From Raphanus sativus (lineage: Eukaryota > Streptophyta > Magnoliopsida > Brassicales > Brassicaceae): DNA of 64,000 nucleotides. Within the stretch, counting starts at the first letter, position 1, and each line of letters begins with the position of its first letter. Shown in pieces: positions 24,831-37,600 of the stretch. The translations under genes and the position numbers were made by a program. Below the pieces are notes generated by a model. That model searched no databases. It had not been told where the DNA came from and saw nothing but the letters and a program-made list of their open reading frames with translations. The stretch covers positions 10,842,784 through 10,906,783 of the forward strand of contig NC_079511.1 of assembly GCF_000801105.2 (NCBI RefSeq), written 5' to 3'.

Positions 24831-25604
24831 CATTTTCGTGGTCGACCGACCTCTCATGATCGTTGCCGCCAGTTGCTGTGGTTTATAAAGTCATAGCGGT
24901 CGCTGGGATTAACCGCCATATTTTTGTCTACTATTCTCTCTATTTTTAAAAGATGTATGTTTTAAGCTTTTCATATTTATTAAGAAAAATATAAAATCAT
25001 AATTACTGATGCTAATGTATTGTTTTTCTTAATGAATTATTATCCATAATTTTTAACCAATAAAATTTTAATAATACAATTTTTTTTTGAAATGTACAAT
25101 TTGTCATTAATCAATGTATAGATTTAGAATTTAAAATTCGGGATTTAAGGTTTAGTAGGCGACATTACTATCATTTCTATTTTTAATTATTTTTATTTAG
25201 TTTAATATTTTATTTAATTATTTACGTGTCATTTTGATTGGTCAGAGAAGATAGAAATAAATTTAAAGATTGACCGTAGAGGATAAACTTTAATTTTGTT
25301 CGAATTTATCGAACAAGTGGGTCCTCTAATCACTAAGCGAACGATACCCATTCACATAAATTATTATATTTAAAATTTGGAACCACAAATACACCACAAA
25401 TTGCACACCAAAACATCACCACTGTTTTCAATTATTCATCGGTAACTATAACTATCATGAGAGGTAATATAAGTTATCGTCACTTCACAAGAGAAGTAGT
25501 ACAACATATAGATTTAACATGCAGATGGTCTAAAAATAGCATACGGAAAATTAAAGATACACAACACTGGCATAGTGAGCAGAACAAGACAAGCCTAGCT
25601 GGTT
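24831..25604. other. Intergenic, 3' flank of DUF1338 gene
   Basis: AT-rich; no gene seen. Confidence 0.5.
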
Positions 25605-27315
25605 TTAATCTTGCGCTGTGAAACGGGTGCTTTCCATTATGTGGTAAGCGCTAGCTTGCTCGAGGCCCTCGCGTCTATGAAATTCTTTGATCTGCACCAC
25701 AAGAAAAAAAGGAATAAAATGTCTAATAATATTGTAAGATGCAGTTAATGTGAATAGCTTCTTGCCTCATCACCGGGTACATCTTTGAACTCTGGAAGAA
25801 CTAGACGTTGGACGAACTCAATGTATGAAGCCGTGATGGTTTCAGTTACCCCATCTGCAAACTCAACCTCGTGTTTCTCCGACATCAACGACACTTGTAA
25901 TAGTAAACCATCTTCACTCACTGAAATAGAATTCATCTAATTAAATATAATGGTTATAGTATAGAAGCATTAGACTAAAAAAATCCCAAGAGAAGTGAAG
26001 AAAACCTTTGAGAACATCTCCTCCGTCTTTGTTGAGTTCGAATCCCTTTTCTTTGAAGTACTCTTCGACACATTTAATGTCACTGAAACGATGTTTAAGT
26101 CGATGGACCGCAATAGCAAGATGGTTCATTGTGTAGCCATGGAAAAGCGCCCATGCCCCATATTCACTCTCTCTTTACCATTCATGGATACAATTCAAAA
26201 ATTGATCAGCTTTAACCACGAAATGTAATAACAAAAAATTATTGATTAGGATGTTATCAGATATAATACTTGGCAAGTTGATTAAAGTCGGCTGATGTTG
26301 GCTTCTCCCAAATTAAAGACCCCAACGTACTTGAAAGAATGGCTTGCTTACCACCTTCTGGTTTCAAATACTTCCTTATTATCTCCTAATTAACCATAAA
26401 TTTGTATAAATGCCAAATATTAATAATATTTAATCTCAAATTAGGACCAACAAAAGACAATTACATATGTTGAAGACTCATAATGACACAAGATTATGTT
26501 TCTTGTCATTCATACCTGTGATTCTTGGCTTAGTTCGTCCACAAGAAGCTCAGCTATAACAATTCGTGGCAAGGGGCCGTTGCCTAGACCGCATCCTTCA
26601 ACAGGGACGTTAATATCCGGAGGAGAAAGCCAGAGAACGTGTACATGCTTCTTTGGAAAATCAAGTCTGCCTCCAACTTGATATCCATAATCCATGAGAA
26701 AGCTCGACAGAGAATCTATTCCATAACCATCGACCTAAAATGATGCCCTCAAATTCTTAATATACTTTTGATGTCTAAATAAACACAAACTTGATGCCTA
26801 AAATACCAACTTGTTGATCAGAACATAGCATGCACACTGTTGGTTTTACCAAATCTTGGTACCTTGATTGTCCTGAAGAAGAAGTGGTCGTAGGAGATCT
26901 TTTCGTTGTCCACTGACTGAACTAGTTCCCATACCGTATTTGCCATCGGATTCTTCCTCAAATATGTTTTCAGTATACCTTCAAGCACATCCCGGAGAAA
27001 ATTTTCACTTCCTCCCTGGTTACAACATATCATATATTATCTCGTGATTAATTGGCTTTGATATTTTATATTAAAAGAAAAAAAAACATTTGAGAAAGAA
27101 CCTTGAATGATGAAGCTTGAGGCAAGTCGAGAGAATCCATGTAGGAAGATCTTTGAGCTCTGTCCTGATGAGAAACACAAGTTAACTTGGCTGTTCTTAA
27201 ATCGTATCGAAAATTGGTAATTAATTATTACCTGACAAAGAGTGTGGAAAATAAGCGACAAAGATACCGATGGCTTGCTACGGACAATAATAAATAAGAG
27301 TGCGCGAATTCGATA
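25605..27315 (-). CDS. DUF1338 protein, 2-oxoadipate dioxygenase/decarboxylase family; 5' end missing
   Basis: Eight exons are readable: about 27300-27232, 27164-27102, 27015-26863, 26734-26516, 26385-26270, 26172-26006, 25920-25766 and 25691-25605. All join in frame. Conserved blocks include NEKISYDHFFFRT (metal-binding His region), RLDFPKKHVHVLWLSPP, GNGPLPRIVIAELLVDELS, YTMNHLAIAVHRLK and VEFADGVTETI. The family is an Fe(II) oxygenase; plant members convert 2-oxoadipate to D-2-hydroxyglutarate in the last unknown step of lysine catabolism (shown for Arabidopsis At1g07040 and rice FLO7). From memory this is the At1g27030-like paralogue. The intron after GDE uses a GC donor (GAG|GCAAGA). No ATG precedes the first readable exon: its frame meets a stop at about 27355, inside AT-rich repeat sequence. 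The transit-peptide exon therefore seems lost or displaced. The catalytic body is intact. Confidence 0.75.
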
Positions 27316-28730
27316 TTTTCGATTTTTTGGAGGTATTTGTTTCCTCAAAATAATTTATCATCCAATCTGTTTTGTCAAAATAATTAACTATCCGACTTTG
27401 ATATGTACCTATCTGAATATATGATATTTCAAATATCTAAAAAGATTTAGATTTTTGACTAGATATTCGATTCAATCTACAAAAATAAATAATATAAAAA
27501 ACAAATAAATATTTTAAATAAATTTATTTACCTTTTAAAATTCTAATAAATAAGTTAATAAATTTAGTAAATAAAAATACTGTAAAACTTATAAACTATA
27601 CTATTTATATAACTTATATATATATATAATTCTTTAAGTATATAAGTATATATTTGTGCCAAAAAGTATATGTGTATATATATATAACGAATCAATACAT
27701 GTTCTCAAAAATATTAGTATTTGTAATTTATTTTGTTTTTTTACGGATATTAAATATTAGTATTTATTTTAATTTGTAGAGTTATAGATATCTGAATTTT
27801 CAGTTTGAATCAAAACAGATAACAAATTGATACCAAAATGTATGGATATCCCATATTAATAATAATTAAATCTTTTTGAGCTAGTGGGGAATCGGTAGGT
27901 GGCCACGAAGAATTTTCTTTCCTTTCTAATATTATATAAAACAATTTCTACATAAAATTATAAATTAACGAACAGCGATGGAGAAACTTTTTGAACTCTG
28001 TTGCAACTTTTTGAACTTTAGTTGCATGTACCACGACCTATATTGTCTTTTAGCTTTTGCATTCGTGGTGAAATTTTACTTGAAGTCCGAGATATATGTT
28101 GCTTATGGGTGCGCATGAATTGAAATTGATCGAATTTGTTTCGTATTTCACGAATATTTAATTTTTTATCTGTTTTATTTCGAAAAATTACGGATATATG
28201 ATTTTTTGAATATTCAAAAAAAATTATAGATATTTACGGATATTCATAAATATTTACAGATATCTTATATACTTTGTTCAAAATACAACTAAATGTAGAA
28301 AAAAACTTTTTGAAGTATATTTTACATAATATAAATATCAAATAAAAATTAATGAAACTATATATCTAATAGAATTTTAAATTTAATAACATCTTCTTAT
28401 AAAACAAAAGTTTATAGAAAAATTATAGTTTTCTATAAAGATATTTATTATTTTCTTAACTTAATATTTTATAAATAAAATTAATAAAACTATATGTTAG
28501 TTATGTAAGTATATATATTTACAACTTTATATTCAATTATAGATATACATATATATGTATAGAAGTCAGAACAGATCGGATATCCATCTCTCTTCTTGTT
28601 TGCAACCGAAAAGAGACGGATATCCAACTAAACCATGAAGAGATGGTTTCCCTAACAGAGGGAAGACTATTTCTCTTCTTATTTGCAACTGAAACAAATA
28701 ACAAAAACGACAAATAAAATAAAGACATAC
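27316..28730. mobile_element. AT-rich decayed repeat block 5' of the DUF1338 gene
   Basis: Very AT-rich sequence with recurring ATATCCG/ACGGATAT and TTCGAATAT-like words, similar in style to the ATCCGAACCC-rich element at 60.7-61.4 kb. A copy-like boundary GGGTGCGCATGAA near 28107 resembles that element's terminus. The block probably comes from one or more decayed DNA elements. The boundaries are uncertain. Confidence 0.35.
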
Positions 28731-29249
28731 ATGTTGATTACATTTATTTCCGGTTTACCATCTTGGTTCTGTTTGCTCTTCTGCAGTTTGGTTCTGCACT
28801 CTCATCAGTCTCTTCGAAGACTCTTATGCCTGGCTTCTCCTCCTCCTCCACAATTGACGGTTTCGCCAGCCGCCGCAGAAGCAAATTTTCCTGAACTAAC
28901 GCTCGCTGATTTCTTTAAGCCACCAGATGCGTTCTCAGTCTATCTTCTAATATTGATGATCTATTACTTCGTCCTATTACACGACTGTCGCCGTAGGGTA
29001 GAGCAGAAACCAAAACTGAAATTGTCGAGGGAATCATGTGCTACTATGAGGTCATGTAGATGTATGATATGTCTTGAAGATTATGTGGCAGGTGACGTGG
29101 TGCGAGTGTGGCCACCATGCGGAAATGAGTTCCACGCTTTTTGCATTGACAAGTGGTTTTCAGTTAGGCTCTACTTGCCCTTCCTGCCGCATCATCCAAG
29201 TCGCACACAACACACCATTTTATTTATCACACACTTCTACATATGTTAG
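28731..29249 (+). pseudogene. RING-H2 finger protein pseudogene
   Basis: An ATG at 28731 opens a reading frame with a hydrophobic stretch (FISGLPSWFCLLFCSLVL), a second membrane-like segment (FSVYLLILMIYYFVLL) and a C-terminal RING-H2 motif (CMICLEDYVAGDVVRVWPPC, then EFHAFCIDKWF). After KWF, one extra T in a T run shifts the frame. The expected QLGSTCPSCR is present one frame over (about 29165-29195), so the last two zinc ligands are lost from the ORF. In addition the first His of the C-x-H-x2-H-x2-C core is Asn (CGNEFH). Intact relatives are membrane-anchored E3 ubiquitin ligases. The single-base shift could be a sequencing error, but the missing His suggests real decay. Confidence 0.65.
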
Positions 29250-29992
29250 TCCATTCTTTTGGGTAGAAAGATATTTGAACCTTTCACCTAGCATTCAGTT
29301 TCACAAATACTTTTTACCTAGAAAACACTGATGAAAAGATTAAATACTGAAATATCGGAAAAGAAACTTTACGTTGACAGTACAAGCCTGATTGTGCTAG
29401 TGATGTTGTTCTTGAGCACTAGAGGTCCACCTTAATGGTCGATCCAGAGATCGTAGCAACTTATGAAAATAAGAGTACTCACCTGGTTTCTCTTCTTAGA
29501 GATATCAGAGAGATTCGTCGAGTTGGTTGAACTAAATGCACAGTTGCACACACAATGCCTAGACTTTTAGAAATTATTTTGGGTCCCATATCTTACTTTT
29601 CAGTGTCCTGGTTCCTTGAACTATATTAACATTTAGCTAAACAACTCTCTGAAACAATATTTTATCTTAACTCAGCTTGTGTTGCTCACTTACATCATAT
29701 GCACTGATCATATGTGTGTAATATAATTCCCCACATCAACTTTATTTTAATTGCTAAGAGTTCCAAAAGCAGACGCATCACATGTCAATAAACAAACTCG
29801 ATGTTCAAATAAATACCACCGAAGTACAAACTAAAATATCATTAAGACCTAAGTGCGTGCACTTGGCGAGAAGGGAAGCAAACCAAGGCCACGAATAAAT
29901 AATAAGAGAGCTTTCACGAGACCATTTTGATGAGTAAGAGTTTGCTGTTATATACATCCTGCAAGCCAACCGCCATCAGGAAACTTTCCACA
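29250..29992. other. Intergenic
   Basis: AT-rich with no supported gene; holds the 3' flank of the DUF1664 gene. Confidence 0.5.
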
Positions 29993-32107
29993 TCAATACC
30001 TAGCTGAAGCAACCCTGCAATTCAAATTTCTTTTGTCACAACTCTATATATACATTTATATCAAAACTTCACAAGAGAGATACAGAACAATAAATTTATC
30101 AAACCTTGATAACAATGGCCTCGACTTGTCATTGGACTTAGTTATACCAATAATTTTCACCGTGGTTGCTCCTCTCTCTGTGTCATTGCTTCCAAGCAAT
30201 TCTTCAGCAAAGTTTTTCAGCCCCTGAAAACGATTGAACGAAATATAGTCAATCAAGTAAAGAATAAGTTTCCCTTTTAACTCGTTTAATTTAGGTGATT
30301 TCAAGTCAAATAAGAAAAGACCACCTTGGTTTCAACATCTGCAAGTAAATTACGAGCTTTCTGGTTCACAGGAAGTTGAAGTTGCTTCTGTAAGATTGGA
30401 ATTTGCATACAAAAGTTGAATACAAAAGAAGATAAAAGGGAATAATACATTAACGCAAAAAGGATATAATTAATACAGACATAGAGAGGTATCAATTCGG
30501 ATTTAAGAGAATCCTACCATGTCAGGAAGTTCTGTGCTCTTGCCTCCAAAATAGTTATATAAGTGTAGCATGCAAACATTTGTGACATCCTGCCACAAGA
30601 AACAGAATCAGCAATGAGTCACCAATTCGTGGTTGGTTCAACTAAAGTAACCATAATTATGATTTGATTTTCAGGCTAATGCTGCCTGCTAATAAGACTC
30701 TTATGTGGTTCACAGGGTGGAAAAGATATATGTACCTGCTTGTATTCCAATGTGTCCAACTTCCCATCCTGCAAAAAGAAGTTACATGACAATAAATTTA
30801 GTAAAGATACTAAAAGGAGTGAGAAGCTCGAAAGGATAATTGTGAATGAATGATCATCAGCATTGCTCATGTATGACCTTGAACAAAATGGAACTTTACA
30901 ACTCACCAGTCCACTAATCAAACTATTCAATGACGCCAACTCCCTCTCAAGTGAGTTGATATCCTCACGAACCAAGGTGACCTGTTCAGCATTAAACAAA
31001 AAAAAAAAACACATTTCGTTGGTCCAAGTCTAATTCAACATATTACATATACATAGCAATGGAAGGGAATAATTTCTAGAGGCAGGAACTACAAAATCGT
31101 AAATTCGTAATCAATACCTCGTTCTTGACTCCCTTGGAGAGATGAATCTGGTCTTCAACCTTATCATCCATACTCTGTATCTTTTGCGTTAAATGCCTTT
31201 TAGCAGCCTGAAAAAACAAAACGATTATCATTCAAACTTTAGGTCTACAGCTTTATAAATCGCCAGTAAGTTATAAAAAAAAAACTCACCGCTAGGGTCA
31301 CGGAAACTTGCTCAAGATTCTTGGTCAAGTTAGCCACGGCAGTAGCCATGTTGGCTTTAGTCACGTACATAAGATCAGTAAACGAGAGTCCCTAACCAGT
31401 AAAAGCAAAAAAAAAAACACAAACATTTTCTAGTTCCCCCTTTAAAAAAAATTGCTCACAAGAATAAAACCTAACTTTCAATGATTCTCTCACCTTCCAC
31501 CACATATAACCATACCCTAAAACTCCCAATACCGCAGCAGGAACAACAAGAGCTTGTAAGTTTGCTGCTCACACACACACAAAAAAAAACACAAAGGAAT
31601 ATCAAACGTGATGAACAAGAAACACTAAAAGCATACTTCAAAACGAGTTTTACATACCACCAGAAGCTCCATCCATGACTGTTATCTGCCGGGATGAAGC
31701 TAGCTGTCGAACCTCCATGGCTAACCTACGAACCTGGGAAGCTACGGCATCGGAATCATCATTATCTCCCTCAGATCTCTCCATGCCTTTCACTAAAGAC
31801 TAGAAAAAAAAAAACAAAACCATTAAGTCAATATTTTCTAGAATAGTAAAAAGGAAAACAAGGTAAGATTACCTGCACTTCACCCAATATATCCGATAAT
31901 TTGCGGTTCTTCATCATGATCGTACCAGTGTAACCTTGTTGTTATTCGTTACTCACATTTAGTGGTAGCAAGGAAGGGAACATTGAAGAGAGAAAAGCGA
32001 GTAATACCTGCTCCGGCTAAGATTAAGATCCTGGATAAGCCAACTCCGGCTTGCATCGCCATAGCTTCGACTGTTTGCTCCGATGCCTCCGCAGCTATCC
32101 GTCTCAT
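29993..32107 (-). CDS. DUF1664 membrane/coiled-coil protein
   Basis: Twelve exons run from 32107 to 29993 (32107-32008, 31934-31873, 31799-31658, 31564-31494, 31391-31290, 31207-31118, 30981-30907, 30769-30737, 30589-30518, 30387-30325, 30223-30105, 30014-29993), all with GT-AG borders. The protein has a short N-terminal hydrophobic region (MAMQAGVGLSRILILAGAG), a linker with MEVRQLASSRQITVM, a second hydrophobic segment (ALVVPAAVLGVLGYGYMWW) and the core GLSFTDLMYVTKANMATAVA. Long coiled coils follow (LEQVSVTLAAAKRHLTQKI; VREDINSLERELASLNSLI). It ends with a conserved block (YNYFGGKSTELPDM) and the short tail SRVASARY. DUF1664 proteins are plant-specific and of unknown function. From memory it corresponds to At1g27000 (paralogue At1g04960). 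The last 22-bp exon avoids a longer in-frame read-through of exon 11. Confidence 0.82.
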
Positions 32108-32319
32108 ATCGAATAAATATGTAGGTATTACTATTAAGAGATTTTTTTTTTCTGAGTTTACTTGCGAAACGTCGTCGTCTCGAGGTCAAATTCAACCGCC
32201 TTTATTGATTTTGAAGATTAATTTGAAACCGGATAGAAGAGTGGTTTAACCGGTTGGTCCTGCTTTCAAAACATTTTAACTAACTCAAATTATATTAACA
32301 GCCTATTTCTGTTAGTTAT
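32108..32319. other. Promoter region of the DUF1664 gene
   Basis: Short 5' flank; nothing specific seen. Confidence 0.4.
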
Positions 32320-32625
32320 AGATCTTGAATTAGTAGTAGATATCAATTGTAATGTTATTAAGTTGAATTATAAGTTACATTTCAAATAGAACTCCAAACC
32401 AAAATTAAATGTAAAGTTGAAAATCTAACTGATAAAACTGAAAAAAAAAAATCACAAATGTGGTTGAGAAAATACTTTATATTCTAATGATCTTTGATGT
32501 TATTTGACGATAAACTTATATAATAATAAACTAACTATGGCTTAAATATGGTTATGGGAGCTCAAGAGTGTGACTATCTCCATCTTGCTCCTCATGATTG
32601 ATGATCATCCTCTTCTTGTTGCTCT
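32320..32625 (-). repeat. Duplicate of the 3' end of the UTP20 gene
   Basis: About 300 bp closely match 34415-34690 in the same orientation, with shared words CTGATAAAACTGAAAAA, AATGATCTTTGATGTTAT and TATGGTTATGGGAGCTCAAG. The matched part covers the last codons and the 3' flank of the UTP20-type gene. Indels remove coding ability. Confidence 0.7.
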
Positions 32626-34410
32626 TTAGATTTTATACTTTGATTAATATCCATAAAATCTTTTTTTACATCGGTTTAAATGTTTAAAAAAACATTTATT
32701 AAACAATTCAGTATAAAAAACGAACACTCGTCTCTCTCTCTCTGAATTTTTTTGTTTTCCTAGAGATTTATTGTTTTCATCTCTGAAATAAAAAATGATT
32801 TTTTTATTATTTCGTTTTATTTGTGTGTTTTTATTATAGTATATGTTTTGAAAATCGAAGATGTACTTTGTTTGAAAGAATAACCTTGGGAACCAAGGCC
32901 TTGAGAGAGATGAATGAGATCCGCAGCTTAACCGATTGAAAAATTATTTCTGTTAATTGAAACTTGTAAGTAAATCTCTCCAGTCACTATAAACTCTCAC
33001 ACTCACAAAAAGTAACAAAACCTAAGAAGATTTTCATCTTCATCATGATTTACTTCTCGCTGAATCAGTTTTCTTTTTATTTGATAGATTTCTCGTGATC
33101 ATGGAAGGAATTCCAAAATAAGAAGAAGATTCATGTGTTCAGTTATGTTCAGTTCTCAATTTTTCTTACTCTTGCTAGGTTTGCGTGTTTTGGTTCGCCT
33201 ATGATTGATTTGTGGTTGCTTGATCTGTTTCTTGATGATGATGATATAAGCTCGTGGTTTATTTTGGTTCATCTATGGTAGTTCTGTGGTTGATTGATGC
33301 CTTTTGTTCCTTGATGATGATTGTTCTTCAAGGACAAATTTTGTTCAATCACTTTTTACAAGAATATCTGATGGTACATCTATTTTTCTCTTTTTTTTAC
33401 TTTAAAATGAAAAATACTTAAAATACTTATATATTAATTTTAAAAGTTGACGAATAAATCATTTATTTATTATTTTAATTTTATAATCAAAATTTTTAGT
33501 CATAACAAAAAGGTGAACCTCTTCACTTCACTCACTTATATAATCAATCATTTGACGCTCGCCTCAAACCTTAAGAATCGAAAATCTTCCTCTCACTCAC
33601 CACCATATTAGCTTCGTCAAGATAATTTTTCTCTCCTTCATCTTCATCAATGTATACTTTAAATCTCTTATTGATTCTCTATAACCTCGTTTGATATTTC
33701 TTTTCTTATATTTTAAACAATTTATGTTTCCAATCTTGCTTGATAGTTCTTCTCTTATCTTTTAAACATTTTATGATGATTATATATATAGGAAGAGTCT
33801 AGCTGCAAATCGAATGAATAAGCATGAAAAGAACACAATTGCTTATTCTGCAGATACTTGTGAGTAATTATTTACTTGGAGCATTCACTTCTTGTAAATT
33901 TCTTTTTATTAATCTTTATAAATGACTAGAGGTTTTACTGCGTTACGTGCGGTTTTTTTTCTACAAGATTTATATATTTTATATATTAAATATTACATAA
34001 AGATCAATTTTTATTCTTTCTCAAAAAATTATTATTTGGAATTTTTTTTTTGCTAACTATACTTCGATTGCTGACCACAAGATGAATGGAAACAATGAAC
34101 AAAATGAAAAATAAAATTTTATTCGAGAAATTGAAAAAAAGAAGTAAAAATATGATTTTTTGTTCATTTTGTTCCTCATCAAAATTTCAAAGGAATATTT
34201 TTCTTTATAAATTTATTCAGCTTTAAGGAATTTAGAGAAAAATAGTGGGAGCTACCTGTTAATAATTAGACAAAATATTCACTCTTAACTGGTACAAATT
34301 TTGAAGAACAAAAGAATCACCATAATTTTTTTCTTCAACATGGTTACCAATTGGAGCTTATTGTGGTGTTTTACGAATATTACTTGAGGGGATGATGAAT
34401 CTGATGGCTT
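32626..34410. other. Spacer between duplicated UTP20 3' ends
   Basis: AT-rich sequence with a CT microsatellite near 32732 and no recognisable gene. Confidence 0.45.
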
Positions 34411-34631
34411 AAATGGTTTTGAGTTATATTTTAAATAAAATTCCAAGCCAAAACTCAATAATAAGTTGAAATTCAAACTGATAAAACTGAAAAAGAATCA
34501 CAAATGGTTGAGAAAACACTACATCTAGTGTAATGATCTTTGATGTTATCTGATGATAACTTATATAATTAAAAACTTTTCTTTTTGGAGCAATAATAAA
34601 CTAGTGATGGCTTAAATATGGTTATGGGAGC

Positions 34632-37600
34632 TCAAGAGCGTGACCATCTATCCATTTTACACCTCATGATCCTCCTCTTCTTGTTAGCCTTGTTCTTCGA
34701 AGCTAACTTCAGTTTCCTCTTTGCGTTTCTCTCAGGGTTCACCACGGACATGATCTTCTCTTCTCGCCTCCTCTTCTCCCTTTTCACTTCCAAACTCTTT
34801 TTTATTTCGCTGTAGACTTGCACAAACATCTGAACGCCTAGACCCTTGTCCCTAACACAGTCTCTCACTTCTTCAGCTAGCTGTTTCAACTCATCTGTGA
34901 TGACTTTCCCTGTAAACCCTTGGCAAACTTTGTACAACGGAAGCAGAATCCTGAAGGCGTATAGGCGACACTCTTCTTGATTCAAGTTTGAGGCAAACTC
35001 TTTATAGACGTTGAACACTATCCTCATCTGATGAGAGTCCACATCAAACGCAAGCTTCCCCATTCTTTTGAGCAAGCTTCCGACCAATACGTTTCTAACA
35101 TCATCTTGGCCTTCCATGTTGCCTGAACTAGTAAGGCCCAGAAAAGTAGACCTTACTTTCCCTGAATCAAATACTAGAAAGGCTTCTAGGAACTTCGCTT
35201 GCTCGTCATTGTCAAGACTTGACCAGTACTCATCATCTGTTTGTCCAATCATTGAATGAAGACCAGTGACTGCGAAAACAAGATTCTCTGTGAGATAATC
35301 TTCTTCAGTGGCACCATTTTTTTTCTTGTCTTCTTTTGCACTTGCATCACTGTTCTTGTTGACGAATGTGTTGCGGTCCACCTTTAGGTTTAACTGGAAG
35401 CAAAGAGAAGCAGCTACCATGAAAAGGCTACTTGGCTTACCAAGAAGGGAGCCAGCTTCTGTAGACTCGGTTAGTTTCTTGAAATAATAGTTCAGGAGCC
35501 GGCATGTTATAGTTTGCAACCACTCATGTCGGTGCAACAACAACTCAAACACCATTATCCAAACACCCTATAAAATAATGAGAAAAATTAGATTAAACAT
35601 CAAATGGTCAGCGAGATAACAAACGTCTAATAATATTACCTTAAAATATTCTTGAAAACATAAGTCAGGATCGTGCTCGAGCATCTTCTCTATCATAGCC
35701 AGAGAGTAGTATGCGTCCTTCCATAAGGGAATACTGCCTTCCTCAACAGTGTTTTGCAACTTCACAGCAGCCTCCAAAATCGTTTCAGCCTCTTGCAACA
35801 CTGTCCTGCACTCAAACTTTTTATTGACTTCAATGAATAATTTCAATACCTGCACATGCATCCAAACAAATGAAGGAGAGTTATCAACTACCGTAATTAA
35901 GATGCAACGCACATATTCCAAACTAGCCAGAGTTTTGTGACAATGTTACAAGAAATAAATATTTAATAAGAAGCATGTGAGGTAATAAGTTAGTTCATAT
36001 GTAATAACATGTACACCTCAGAGCAATTTACCTTTGCTGCTTTAACCCGTGAGTTCTCCTGCTTATACCAACCGATACAGAGCTCAAGATTGGAATTATA
36101 ATTACTCATGCAACCTATGAGAAGTTTGATCACATCACTTATCTTGGCCAGCAATTTTTTGTCATTTTCTGTTTCCAAACGACAAGCAAGCTCAACAAAC
36201 AAGATTTGAGACTGCTGGTCAAGAACTGACTGGTGGCCTAGAGAAGATCTTGACTGCTTTCCGGGATTATGGTTTGGGAATCTATCGATAAGCTTTTGAA
36301 GAACGTCAAGAACTGCTTCTCTTCCAGTTGGATGTTCATAGCTGGAGGAAGATCCACTCAGTTAATATTTAAAAAGAATAAAAAATAAAAGGGTCAAATT
36401 TCACAAAGCTACGTACCTCAGATTTTTCCACAGAAAGTGAAAACGTCCTTCTAGGCGTTTCTCAGAAAGTGCATAATTGACCAAAAACTCTACCAGTATT
36501 GTTCCACATATATTGCGGATTGATTCATCCTGATGTGTTATCATCAACCTTGAAACCTGGTCGGCAATATCATATATCTTCGGAACTTTAAGCTTCTTTT
36601 TCACAATGGCCTTGAGAAGTGAAAGAGAAGCAACAGAGGAATCCGATTCCAGATCAGAAAACATAGGGAACTGAATCAACATTTTCAACTCCTCAGATGA
36701 TAATTTGAAGTTGTCATTGCTGACAAGAGCTGTTAACAGCCTAAGGCATGACTGCACAAGAGGACTACCGGAACTCACTGCAGACTGGGCAATGGCTAAC
36801 ACTTTGGTTTTCACTTCACCTGCTTCAGACTTGAAGGAAGGCAGTTGAAGCCTTAACAATGCAGTGAAACATCTAATAGATGAAGATATAACGTCTTCAT
36901 ACACAGAGCTCAAACAACCAACAAGTAGTTTGACAAACGGATCCAACTTGGACACCAGCTCTTCGTTAGTACTGTTAGGTTGGATTCTCTTCAGTCTATT
37001 GCGCAATAAGTCCAGAGCAAACACGGTAATGAGATGTGGACATGACTTTGTACCACAAGTGTTTTCAATATGTCTCAGTTTCCTTTTCTTTTTGGATGGC
37101 TGAGAAGACACTGGACCTCTAAGGCCACTCTCGTTGTCGTCAACACGGTGATATATAAAACAGAAAAGATCTCCTTGATCAACAGAAGGATTGCCTTCAA
37201 AACCAGTTGCAATATGCTTTAACATATCCTCAAGTGTTGATTTTAACTTTGAAGTCATAGGCCCCTGCCGCCGCTGCCTAGTAACCAGAGAAAGTAACTT
37301 GGATGCATGGCTTCTGAATGTTACATTTTCAGCAATCAATCTCAGAGTGTCAACTGACCTGCTTTTTCTGTTTTCTATTTTCTTCTTCTTCCTCCTCCTC
37401 ATCACTGAATCTTTCTTATCCTCTTTCTGTTCATCAACATCTCCACGGATATTGGCTTCCACCACATTAAGAAGATCTTCCAAACAATGATCCAACTTCC
37501 ACCCCGTAGGACTGGGCAGGCACTTCGATAACATGTAGTGGACAGTGTACCCCAGGACATGCACCTCAGCTCCTTCTAGTTTCTTAACGACAAGTTGCAA

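Noticed and set aside
33920..33960. Possible third Helitron 3' end (CTAG with imperfect palindrome CGTTACG nearby)
   Set aside because: Weak hairpin and no matching 5' terminus within reach.
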